Source: Phycisphaerales bacterium
GTDB taxonomy: Bacteria; Planctomycetota; Phycisphaerae; Phycisphaerales; SM1A02
Assembly (NCBI GenBank): GCA_018882625.1
Contig: VERO01000155.1
Coordinates: 1 to 5,896, forward strand
DNA: 5,896 bases
Direction of reading: 5' to 3'
Below, in pieces: positions 1 through 5,896 of this stretch. Position 1 is the stretch's first letter. The number at the start of each line of letters is the position of its first letter. A program made the position numbers and the translations under genes. The notes beneath the pieces were generated by a model. It saw nothing but the letters and a program-made list of their open reading frames with translations. It did no database searches and had not been told where the DNA came from.

Positions 1-405
1 CTTGGGGTGCTTCGCGAACGCGTCCGACAGCGTGGTGCCGCTCTCGACGTCCTCGCACACCCCGAGCAGCACCGTCTTGAGCTTTCCGGGCTTCTGCTGC
101 TGCTCGAGGATCTGGAGGGACCGCAGCAGCGGGAGGCCTGCATCCTGAAGCGTCGAGAGCTGGCGCGTGAAGGTCGTGAGCTTCTTCTGGCTGACCTTGC
201 CGAACGAGAGGCTGATGCCACCCTTCTTCTTCTTCTTGCCGCCCTCGCGGACGACCTTCGTCCCCTTCTTGTCCTCGCGCACCGTCGACGGGAACAGGCC
301 CTGCGCCTTGATGCGCTGGACGGCCTCCTCGCTTGACGTGGCCTCGATCGAGCCCTTCTGGCTCTTGCCGGCCGAGTTGAGCGCCTCGTACTGGAACGTT
401 GGCAT
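1..405 (-). CDS. pilC: PilC/GspF-family inner-membrane platform protein, N-terminal 135 residues (C-terminus outside window)
   Basis: Inner-membrane platform protein of a type IV pilus or type II secretion machine, on which the cytoplasmic ATPases act. The reading frame is open from ATG at 403-405 to the left edge, giving 135 of the roughly 400 residues usual for the family. It begins MPTFQYEALNSAGKSQKGSI, the typical PilC/GspF opening (F-x-Y-x-A-x-x-x-x-G-x-x-x-x-G). A short domain with ATSSEEAVQRIKAQGLFP (22-39) follows, then a lysine-rich linker with five consecutive Lys (57-61). The first T2SSF domain starts near residue 76 (LTTFTRQLSTLQDAGLPLL, then SLQILEQQ). No membrane helix is reached before the edge. 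A GGAG ribosome binding site lies 9 nt before the start. The gene follows the second PilB-type ATPase by 31 nt, so the two are probably co-transcribed. PilC (pilus) and GspF (secretion) cannot be separated on this fragment; the adjoining pilT favours pilus. Confidence 0.9.
   Translation of the reverse strand, partial: MPTFQYEALNSAGKSQKGSIEATSSEEAVQRIKAQGLFPSTVREDKKGTKVVREGGKKKKKGGISLSFGKVSQKKLTTFTRQLSTLQDAGLPLLRSLQILEQQQKPGKLKTVLLGVCEDVESGTTLSDAFAKHPK
223..237. repeat. (CTT)5 triplet run coding for five lysines in PilC
   Basis: Five perfect CTT triplets on the plus strand read as five AAG lysine codons (residues 57-61) in the minus-strand pilC gene. The run lies in the basic linker between the N-terminal segment and the first T2SSF domain. 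It is short and in frame, so a length change of whole triplets would only alter linker length. Confidence 0.7.
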
Positions 406-436
406 GGTTCGGTTCTCCGTTCAGCCGCCGGTCGGA

Positions 437-2185
437 TCAGTCCTCGACGATCGTCTCGCGGACGACCTCGTCGATGGTGGTCAGCCCCTCGAAGATGCTC
501 AGAAGGCCGCTCTCGCGAAGGGTCCTCATGCCGCGCCTGCGCGCCTCGGCGCGCAGCGCCGATGTGGCCGCCTCCTGCATGATCATCTCGCGGATCTGGT
601 CGTCGAAGGCCATGATCTCGTAGATGCCCATGCGGCCCTTGTAGCCGCTCTTGTTGCACTTCTCGCAGCCGCGGCCGCGGAAGAACTTCTTGCCCTGCAC
701 GTCCTGCTGCCTCAGCGCCAGCTCCATGAGCTGCTCCTGCGTCGGCGAGAACTCCTCCCTGCAGCCGACGCAGATCTTGCGCACGAGACGCTGCGCCACG
801 ATGCCCTCCACCGTCGCCGTGAGGAGGAACGACTCGATGCCCAGGTCGATCAGGCGCAGCACGGAGCTCGGCGCGTCGTTGGTGTGGAGCGTCGTGAACA
901 CGAGGTGGCCCGTGAGGCTCGCCTGGATCGCCAGCTGCGCGGTCTCGAGGTCGCGGACCTCGCCCACGAGGATGATGTCGGGGTCCTGGCGCAGGAAGCT
1001 GCGCAGCAGCTTGCTGAAGGTCAGCTCCTGGTCCAGGTTGATCTGGCACTGGATCATCCCGTCGATGTCGTACTCCACCGGATCCTCTGCGGTGAGGATC
1101 TTGGTGTCGACGGTGTTGAGCTCGTTGAGCGCGGCGTAGAGGGTGGTGGTCTTGCCTGAGCCCGTCGGTCCGGTGACGATCACGATGCCGTTGGGTCTGG
1201 CGATGAGCGCCCGCAGCTTCGCAAGGTCGTCCGGCCGGAGCCCCACGCGCTCGAGGGACAGCTGCACATTGGAGCGGTCGAGCACACGCATGACCACCGA
1301 CTCGCCGAACATCGTCGGGAGCACCGCGACGCGGAGGTCGACCGGCTGCTGGTTGACCACCAGGTTGATGCGGCCGTCCTGCGGAAGCCGCCGCTCGGCG
1401 ATGTTGAGGTTCGACATGACCTTCACGCGGCTGACGATGGCCAGCGCAAGGTGCTTCGGGGGCGGCGTGAGCTCGTAGAGGACGCCGTCCACGCGGCAGC
1501 GCATCTTGAACTCGTCCTCGAAGGGCTCGAGGTGGATGTCGGAGGCGCGGTCGCGGATCGCCTGCAGCAGCACGAGGTTCAGCAGCCTCACGACCTGGTT
1601 GTCGTCCGCCGCGCTCTCGAGCGACGCGAGGTCGATCGAGTCTCCGCGGCCCTCAAGCGCCTTCAGCGCGTCCGACTGAGAGGACGAGTCCGCGTACAGG
1701 GCACTGAGTGCGCTGGTGCCGCTCGGGGCCCCCGAATAGCGCTTCTTGATGATCTCGTCGATCTGCTCCGGCGGAGCGACCACGGCGCTCACCCGAAAGC
1801 CCATCAGCAGCTTCAGGTCGTCCACCGCGCGGTAGTTGTCGGGGCTCTTGAGCGCCACCGTCACGGACTTCGATCCCGGGTCGAAGGCCACGGGCACGAT
1901 CTGGTAGGTGTTGGCCGTCTCGGGCGGGATTGCGGCAAGCACATCCTCGGAGATGCTGTTGATCGACACCTCCACGAACCGCATGCCCGCCTGTCCGGCC
2001 ACCGCTACGGCGATGTCACGCGGCGTCACGAGACCCATCTCCACGAGCACCTCGCCAAGCTTCTTCTTGAGGGACGGCTGCTTGGAGAGCGCAGCGTGCA
2101 CCTGCTCGCGCGTGACCTTGCCCATCTTGGTCAGCACGCGACCGAGGCGCCGCCCCTTCATTTCGGACGGGTCGAGGTCAGGCAT
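437..2185 (-). CDS. pilB: GspE/PilB-family assembly ATPase adjacent to pilC (second of two paralogues)
   Basis: Cytoplasmic hexameric ATPase that powers pilus extension or pseudopilus assembly; 582 residues from ATG at 2183-2185, a usual PilB length. Positions from this start: tandem MshEN-type motifs (13-36 and 42-65) begin the T2SSE_N domain; a Ser/Ala-rich linker follows near 150-190; N2 domain with DRASDIHLEP (212-221), the Arg-containing MRCRVDG (228-234) and AERRLPQDGRI (263-273); Walker A GPTGSGKTT (339-347); Asp box TAEDPVEY (365-372); RQDPD plus Walker B IILVGE with catalytic Glu409; His box HLVFTTLHTNDA (427-438); tetracysteine zinc site C472/C475 and C507/C510. All key residues are present. 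The frame also opens at a GTG at 2251, but that codon lies inside a hairpin with no ribosome binding site, whereas 2185 places the start just before the conserved RLG motif. The site before 2185 is weak (GGA only). It lies 31 nt before pilC, fitting the extension motor for that platform. GspE of a secretion system is the alternative. Confidence 0.92.
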   Translation of the reverse strand: MPDLDPSEMKGRRLGRVLTKMGKVTREQVHAALSKQPSLKKKLGEVLVEMGLVTPRDIAVAVAGQAGMRFVEVSINSISEDVLAAIPPETANTYQIVPVAFDPGSKSVTVALKSPDNYRAVDDLKLLMGFRVSAVVAPPEQIDEIIKKRYSGAPSGTSALSALYADSSSQSDALKALEGRGDSIDLASLESAADDNQVVRLLNLVLLQAIRDRASDIHLEPFEDEFKMRCRVDGVLYELTPPPKHLALAIVSRVKVMSNLNIAERRLPQDGRINLVVNQQPVDLRVAVLPTMFGESVVMRVLDRSNVQLSLERVGLRPDDLAKLRALIARPNGIVIVTGPTGSGKTTTLYAALNELNTVDTKILTAEDPVEYDIDGMIQCQINLDQELTFSKLLRSFLRQDPDIILVGEVRDLETAQLAIQASLTGHLVFTTLHTNDAPSSVLRLIDLGIESFLLTATVEGIVAQRLVRKICVGCREEFSPTQEQLMELALRQQDVQGKKFFRGRGCEKCNKSGYKGRMGIYEIMAFDDQIREMIMQEAATSALRAEARRRGMRTLRESGLLSIFEGLTTIDEVVRETIVED

Positions 2186-2244
2186 ACGTCCAAGAATACG
2201 CTGACGCTGCGGTGGCTGTTCCCCCGATGGGACGCTTCTGACAC

Positions 2245-2265
2245 GCGACACCTGACCGGTGTCGC
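2245..2265. other. Perfect 8-bp inverted repeat (hairpin) in the pilT-pilB gap
   Basis: GCGACACC (2245-2252) and GGTGTCGC (2258-2265) are exact reverse complements separated by a 5-base loop. In the operon's direction the hairpin begins 6 nt after the pilT stop codon and is followed by GTGTCAGAAG, with no T-run, so it does not look like a full intrinsic terminator for the operon. On the plus strand it is followed by TTTAT, but no plus-strand gene ends here. It could be an mRNA-stabilising or processing stem that sets different levels of pilT and the downstream ATPase, or a weak attenuator. Function is inferred. Confidence 0.55.
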
Positions 2266-2271
2266 TTTATC

Positions 2272-3423
2272 TCAGACCTTGACGTCCTCGGCATCCCACT
2301 CCGCCCGGCCGACCGATCCGCCCGCACGGTGCACCCGGTCGCGCAGGTCGCCGGGGTTCCGTGCCTTGTCGATCATCTCTTCCGCCGAGATGAGGCCCTT
2401 GCTGAAGTGGCCCCACAGGTTGTCGTCAAGGAGCTGCATTCCGAACTTCTTGCCGGTCTGGATGGCCGAGTCGATGCGGTAGGTCTTGTTCTCTCGGATG
2501 AGGTTGGCGATGGCGGGGGTCACCACCAGGAACTCGTGACCCGCCACGCGCCCGGGCTTGTCCTTGCGGACCAGCAGCACTTGGCTGAGCACCGCGATCA
2601 GGGCGACCGAGAGCTGGACCCGGATCTGCTCCTGCTGGTTTGTGGGGAATGCGTCGATGATGCGGTTGATGGTGCCCGCCGCGCCGGTCGTGTGGAGGGT
2701 GCCGAACACGAGGTGGCCCGTCTCTGCGGCTCGGATCGCAGCCTCGATCGTTTCGAGGTCGCGCATCTCGCCGACGAGGATCACGTCGGGGTCCTGGCGG
2801 AGCACGCGCTTGAGCGCCTCGGCGAAGCTCGGCACGTCGACATGCACCTCGCGCTGGTTGACGACCGACTTCTTGTGGTAGTGGTAGAACTCGATCGGGT
2901 CCTCGACGGTGACGATGTGCCGCTCGAGCGTGATGTTGATGTGGTCGATCATCGTCGCCAGCGATGTCGACTTGCCCGATCCCGTGGGTCCCGTGACCAG
3001 GAAGAGCCCGCGGGGACGACGGATGAGCTCGCGGCACATCTCTGGCAGTCCGATGTCATCGAACGAGAGCAGCTTGTTCGGGATCTGCCGCAGCACCATG
3101 CTGATGGCCCCGCGCTGCTTGAAGATCGACACGCGGAAGCGCGCCTTGTCCTTCCAGGCGATGCCGAAGTCTGAGCCGCCGACCTCCTGAAGCTCCTGCT
3201 GGTTGCGCTCGGGCGTGATCTGCTTCATCAGCGACACGGTGTCCTCGGGCTCGAGGCTCTTGGTCGCGAGCCTCTTGAGGCCGCCGTGAAGGCGCAGCGT
3301 CGGTGGGCGCCCGATGGAGATGTGGATGTCGGACGCGCCAGTGCTGACGCACGTGTCCAGGAGGCGGTCCATCTGCATCGCCTGCACCGACACTGACGGG
3401 TTGCTGGGTCCTTCTGAGGCCAT
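2272..3423 (-). CDS. pilT: PilT-family type IV pilus retraction ATPase
   Basis: Cytoplasmic hexameric ATPase that drives pilus depolymerisation and retraction, the basis of twitching motility. The protein is 383 residues, against about 345 for well-known PilT; the excess is a 17-residue N-terminal lead and a roughly 20-residue acidic/basic tail after RNPGDLRDRV. Visible in order: GASDIHISIGRPP (29-41), the PilT N-terminal signature; Walker A GPTGSGKST (145-153); Asp box VTVEDPIEF (171-179); RQDPD (209-213) and Walker B VILVGEMRD with catalytic Glu219 (214-222); His box ETGHLVFGTLHTTGA (234-248) with His237 and His244; and the C-terminal AIANLIRE (304-311), a one-residue variant of the PilT AIRNLIRE motif needed for retraction. 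There is no MshEN domain or tetracysteine site, which separates it from the flanking PilB-type genes. The start is fixed by AAGGAG (3429-3434) 5 nt before ATG at 3421-3423. It begins 30 nt after the upstream ATPase, in the same operon. Confidence 0.95.
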   Translation of the reverse strand: MASEGPSNPSVSVQAMQMDRLLDTCVSTGASDIHISIGRPPTLRLHGGLKRLATKSLEPEDTVSLMKQITPERNQQELQEVGGSDFGIAWKDKARFRVSIFKQRGAISMVLRQIPNKLLSFDDIGLPEMCRELIRRPRGLFLVTGPTGSGKSTSLATMIDHINITLERHIVTVEDPIEFYHYHKKSVVNQREVHVDVPSFAEALKRVLRQDPDVILVGEMRDLETIEAAIRAAETGHLVFGTLHTTGAAGTINRIIDAFPTNQQEQIRVQLSVALIAVLSQVLLVRKDKPGRVAGHEFLVVTPAIANLIRENKTYRIDSAIQTGKKFGMQLLDDNLWGHFSKGLISAEEMIDKARNPGDLRDRVHRAGGSVGRAEWDAEDVKV

Positions 3424-3453
3424 GGATGCTCCTTGCGTGGGACTGGATCGGCG

Positions 3454-5202
3454 TCAGGCCGCGGCGATCTCCGCCGGCGTGAAGCCCTCGATCTGGGCGA
3501 ACTTGGCGATCTCCTCCGGCGTGGTCATGCCCTTGAGGATCTTGATGCGGCCATCGCCGAGCAGGCTGCGCATGCCGCCGCGGATGGCCGCTGCGCGCAG
3601 CTGCGAGACCGTGGCGCGCTGGAAGGCCAGGTCGCGGATCTCGGCGTTGAGCACCATCATCTCGTAGATGCCGCGCCGGCCGCGGAAGCCGGTGTTGCTG
3701 CACGCGGGGCATCCCTTAGGGGCAGGCTTCATGATGGTGCCGCGCGCGATGTCGTCCTTGCTGATGCTCACGAGCGAGCAGAACCTCGGGTCGGGACTGG
3801 GGTCGGGCTGCTTGCACTTCTCGCACAGCATGCGCACGAGACGCTGCGCCAGGATCGCCTGGACCGAGCTGGCCACCAGGAAGGGCTTGACGCCCATGTC
3901 GACGAGACGTGTGCACGCGCTCGGCGCATCGTTGGTGTGCAGGGTGCTGAACACCAGGTGTCCGGTGAGTGCCGCCTGGATCGCGATGTCGGCGACCTCG
4001 CGGTCGCGGATCTCGCCCACCAGGATGATGTTGGGCGCCTGGCGCAGCATCGACTTAAGGATCGCGCTGAAGGTCAGGCCGATGGATTCGCGCACCTGCA
4101 CCTGGTTGATGCCCTTGAAGTTGTACTCCACCGGATCCTCGGCGGTGATGATCTTCATGTCGGGCCGGTTGAGCATGTCCAGCGCCGAGTACAGCGTGGT
4201 GGTCTTGCCGGAGCCGGTCGGCCCCGTCACCAGGAAGATGCCGTTGGGCCGGCGGATCACCTTGTTGAACACCTCGAGCGTGTCGCGCTCGAGCCCCAGG
4301 TTCTCGAGGCCGATGCGCACCGAGTCCGGCCGGAGGATGCGCAGCACCACGCTCTCGCCGTGGTAGGCGGGGCACGAGCTGACGCGGAAGTCGACCGGGA
4401 CGCCATCCACCGGCAGCTTGATGCGGCCGTCCTGAGGGACGCGGCGCTCGGCGATGTTGACGCCTGCCATCAGCTTGAGTCGCGCCAGCAGCGCACCCTG
4501 CATGCGCTTGGGGATGTTGTCGCGCACGATGCACTCGCCGTCGATGCGGTAGCGCAGCACGACGCGGTCCTTCATCGGCTCGATGTGGATGTCCGACGCG
4601 CGGCTCTTGACCGCCTCGATGATGATGCGGTTGGCAAGGCGGACAATGCCCGACTCCCCCGCCCCGTCGACGTCGATCGACTTGTCGACCGAGCTGTCGA
4701 CGCTCTTGTCGACGGTCACGTCGACCGAGTCGGTGACGAGCGGCTTGTTGTCGAGCAGGGGCTTCTCCGCCGCTCCGCCGTCGACGAAGGACTTGATCTG
4801 GCGTCGGCTGGCGATCGCCGTGTCGAGCTCGCATCCGAGGCGGAAGCGCAGCAGGTCGAGCAGCTCGAGGTCCATCGGGTCGTGGATGAGCAGCTTGAGC
4901 CGGCCGCCCTGCTTGGACAGGGGCAGCACCATGTGCTTCTTGACGACGTCCTCGGGAAGGAGCGACAGCGACACCTTGTTCGAGTCCTCCGGACGGTCCA
5001 GGTTCAGGAACTCCATCCCGAACTGGTGCCCGAGCGCCTTGGCGACGTCCTCCTCGCTGCAGGCGCCGGTCTCGATCAGCGCCTCGCCGAGGCGCTTGCC
5101 GCTGCCGCGGCACTTCTCGAGCGCGGCCTGGACCTGCGCGTCGGTCACCGTCTTCCAGGCGACAAGGACTTCACCGAGTTTCTGTCTGACCTTTCGTGCC
5201 AA
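3454..5202 (-). CDS. GspE/PilB-family assembly ATPase with VDxS-repeat linker (first of two paralogues, TTG start)
   Basis: Predicted cytoplasmic hexameric ATPase for pilus or pseudopilus assembly, 582 residues. In order: MshEN-type tandem motifs at 8-31 and 37-60; rest of the T2SSE_N domain to about 140; a linker with a VDxS tetrapeptide repeat (160-179); N2 domain with SRASDIHIEP (200-209), RYRIDG (217-222) and AERRVPQDGRI (251-261); Walker A GPTGSGKTT (327-335); Asp box TAEDPVEY (353-360); Walker B IILVGEIRD with catalytic Glu397 (392-400); His box HLVFSTLHTNDA (415-426); zinc tetracysteine C460/C463 and C498/C501. RQAPN (387-391) replaces the usual RQDPD. The start is TTG (5200-5202), supported by ACGGAG 9 nt upstream and by the conserved KLGEVLV motif at residue 8; the first internal Met is residue 63. 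It is the first gene of the four-gene operon, 30 nt before pilT. Catalytic motifs are intact, so it should be active. PilB, GspE or MshE-like subtype cannot be decided, so no symbol is given. Confidence 0.92.
   Translation of the reverse strand: MARKVRQKLGEVLVAWKTVTDAQVQAALEKCRGSGKRLGEALIETGACSEEDVAKALGHQFGMEFLNLDRPEDSNKVSLSLLPEDVVKKHMVLPLSKQGGRLKLLIHDPMDLELLDLLRFRLGCELDTAIASRRQIKSFVDGGAAEKPLLDNKPLVTDSVDVTVDKSVDSSVDKSIDVDGAGESGIVRLANRIIIEAVKSRASDIHIEPMKDRVVLRYRIDGECIVRDNIPKRMQGALLARLKLMAGVNIAERRVPQDGRIKLPVDGVPVDFRVSSCPAYHGESVVLRILRPDSVRIGLENLGLERDTLEVFNKVIRRPNGIFLVTGPTGSGKTTTLYSALDMLNRPDMKIITAEDPVEYNFKGINQVQVRESIGLTFSAILKSMLRQAPNIILVGEIRDREVADIAIQAALTGHLVFSTLHTNDAPSACTRLVDMGVKPFLVASSVQAILAQRLVRMLCEKCKQPDPSPDPRFCSLVSISKDDIARGTIMKPAPKGCPACSNTGFRGRRGIYEMMVLNAEIRDLAFQRATVSQLRAAAIRGGMRSLLGDGRIKILKGMTTPEEIAKFAQIEGFTPAEIAAA
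4666..4725. repeat. 12-bp periodic repeat (GTCGAC core) coding for a VDxS tetrapeptide array
   Basis: GTCGAC occurs at 4684, 4696, 4708 and 4720 with exact 12-bp spacing, and the array continues as GTCGAT at 4672 and GTCGAC at 4666. On the minus strand it encodes VDVT-VDKS-VDSS-VDKS-IDVD, residues 160-179 of the first PilB-type ATPase. It lies in the linker between the N-terminal MshEN/T2SSE_N domain and the catalytic N2 domain. In-frame unit gain or loss would change linker length by four residues. Confidence 0.85.
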
Positions 5203-5265
5203 GGGTCCGCGCTCCGTGGGGAAACCGAAATCCTACACTGCGCGGCCCTACAGGAGATACCCCAG
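5203..5265. promoter_or_regulatory. 63-bp divergent intergenic region with probable promoters for the pil operon and gnd
   Basis: Both divergent genes must start transcription in or near these 63 bases. Weak -10-like hexamers overlap in the middle: TACACT (5234-5239) on the plus strand towards gnd and TAGGAT (minus strand, 5230-5235) towards the pil operon. Each matches TATAAT at four of six positions, and neither has a recognisable -35 at normal spacing, so the promoter positions are tentative. Ribosome binding sites sit at both ends: CTCC at 5212-5215 (GGAG on the minus strand, 9 nt before the TTG start) and AGGAG at 5252-5256 (9 nt before the gnd ATG). No clear operator palindrome was seen. 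Confidence 0.4.
5212..5215 (-). promoter_or_regulatory. Ribosome binding site deciding the TTG start of the first ATPase
   Basis: On the minus strand this reads GGAG within ACGGAG, 9 nt before the TTG at 5200-5202. The same ACGGAG core and 9-nt spacing occur before pilC, so the motif is credible for this genome and supports the non-ATG start. Confidence 0.65.
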
Positions 5266-5896
5266 ATGCAGATCGCGATGGTCGGACTCGGGCGCATGGG
5301 CGCAAACATGGCGCAGCGCCTCATCAAGGCAGGACACTCGTGCGTGGTGTACGACCGCAGTGCGGCCGCGGTTGCGGACCTCGTGAAGGCGGGCGCCACG
5401 GGCGCCAGCAGCCTCGCCGATCTCGTCAAGAAGATGAGCGGGCCGCGTCACGTGTGGCTGATGATCCCGGCTGCCTACGTCGACTCGACCATTGCCGAGC
5501 TGCAGCCGCTGCTCTCCAAGGACGACTGCATCATCGACGGCGGCAACTCCTGCTACATCGACGACATTCGTCGCTCCAAGGCCCTCGCCTCAGCCGGCAT
5601 CCACTACGTGGACTGCGGCACTTCGGGTGGCGTCTGGGGACTCGAGCGCGGCTACTGCCTGATGATCGGCGGCGACGCTGCGGCGGTGAAGCGCCTCGAT
5701 CCGGTGTTCAAGGCGCTCGCCCCGGGGCGAGGCGACATTCCGCGCACGCCCGGGCGGGAGCGGATGGGAGGCACCGCCGAGGACGGCTACCTCCACTGCG
5801 GCCCATCCGGCGCGGGTCACTTCGTCAAGATGGTCCACAACGGCATCGAGTACGGCCTGATGGCCGCCTATGCCGAGGGCCTCAACATCCTCAAGA
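5266..5896 (+). CDS. gnd: 6-phosphogluconate dehydrogenase, decarboxylating, NAD-type family (N-terminal 210 residues, 3' end outside window)
   Basis: Oxidises and decarboxylates 6-phosphogluconate to ribulose 5-phosphate in the oxidative pentose phosphate pathway; cytosolic. The frame opens at ATG 5266-5268, with AGGAG 9 nt upstream, and stays open to the right edge. Visible: Rossmann dinucleotide motif GLGRMG (7-12); YDR (29-31) after the second strand, where Asp30 suggests NAD rather than NADP preference; IDGGNSCYIDDIRR (90-103), the substrate-side 6PGDH signature; CGTSGGVWGLERGY (117-130); and GHFVKMVHNGIEYG (184-197) with Lys188 and Asn192 as the catalytic pair and Glu195. The segment GRGDIPRTPGRERMGGTAED (154-173) before YLHCGPSGAGH is typical of the short (about 300-340 residue) GndA/YqeC-type enzymes, not the 470-residue E. 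coli form. The gene is divergent from the pil operon and has no obvious functional link to it. 3-Hydroxyisobutyrate dehydrogenase relatives are unlikely given the DGGNS and KMVHNGIEYG motifs. Confidence 0.93.
   Translation, partial: MQIAMVGLGRMGANMAQRLIKAGHSCVVYDRSAAAVADLVKAGATGASSLADLVKKMSGPRHVWLMIPAAYVDSTIAELQPLLSKDDCIIDGGNSCYIDDIRRSKALASAGIHYVDCGTSGGVWGLERGYCLMIGGDAAAVKRLDPVFKALAPGRGDIPRTPGRERMGGTAEDGYLHCGPSGAGHFVKMVHNGIEYGLMAAYAEGLNILK

Noticed and set aside
167..1159. Long plus-strand open frame (330 codons) antisense to pilC and the second ATPase
   Set aside because: The translation is the Leu/Ala/His/Arg-rich shadow of the real genes, with no conserved domain.
2245..2270. Hairpin read as an intrinsic terminator on the plus strand (stem followed by TTTAT)
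   Set aside because: No plus-strand gene ends upstream of it and the T-run is too short.
1451..2482. Long plus-strand open frame (343 codons) antisense to the second ATPase and the end of pilT
   Set aside because: It spans two well-supported minus-strand genes and their gap, has Arg/His/Leu-rich low-complexity translation with no motif, and is expected from GC-rich third positions opening the opposite strand.
2329..3174. Plus-strand open frame antisense to pilT
   Set aside because: It lies wholly inside pilT, whose catalytic motifs and strong ribosome binding site are unambiguous; the antisense translation has no recognisable features.
4666..4785. GTCGAC cluster as a possible operator or protein-binding array
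   Set aside because: The sites lie inside a coding region, the spacing equals four codons, and the encoded VDxS array explains the periodicity.
5725..5785. Apparent insertion in Gnd around GRGDIPRTPGRERMGG
   Set aside because: As far as I recall, this segment is normal for the GndA/YqeC-type enzymes, so it is not novel.

Overview
The window is GC-rich bacterial DNA, with G or C at most third codon positions. It is almost entirely coding. It holds four minus-strand genes of a type IV pilus / type II secretion-like motor and, divergently, the start of a plus-strand metabolic gene. The phylum cannot be fixed from the sequence. The style (GC-rich, pil genes with MshEN-like ATPases, an NAD-type gnd) would suit Planctomycetota (Phycisphaerae-like) or a deltaproteobacterial/Myxococcota-type genome, but this is only inference.

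Layout, read in the direction of transcription of the minus strand: (1) a GspE/PilB-family ATPase with a TTG start (5202 to 3454); (2) a PilT-family retraction ATPase (3423 to 2272); (3) a second GspE/PilB-family ATPase (2185 to 437); (4) the N-terminal part of a PilC/GspF-type inner-membrane platform protein (405 to 1), which runs off the left edge. Gaps are 30, 86 and 31 nt, so the four genes look like one operon. The only notable structure between them is an 8-bp-stem hairpin immediately after pilT. On the plus strand, a decarboxylating 6-phosphogluconate dehydrogenase (gnd, NAD-type family) starts at 5266 and runs off the right edge. A 63-bp divergent intergenic region separates it from the first ATPase.

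How the genes work together: the platform protein sits in the inner membrane, and hexameric ATPases dock on its cytoplasmic side. A PilB-type ATPase drives polymerisation of pilin (or pseudopilin), and PilT drives depolymerisation and retraction. The unusual point is two complete assembly-type ATPases flanking one PilT. Both carry an N-terminal tandem motif of 24+5+24 residues that matches the MshEN c-di-GMP-binding pattern, each with different deviations. They also differ in their linker (a VDxS repeat in the first) and near Walker B (RQAPN versus RQDPD). This suggests two alternative extension motors, or a specialised pair, sharing one retraction motor and perhaps one platform. No pilin, secretin, prepilin peptidase or pilMNO gene lies in the window. 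I found no RNA gene, mobile element or CRISPR array, and nothing here proves a wholly new system.
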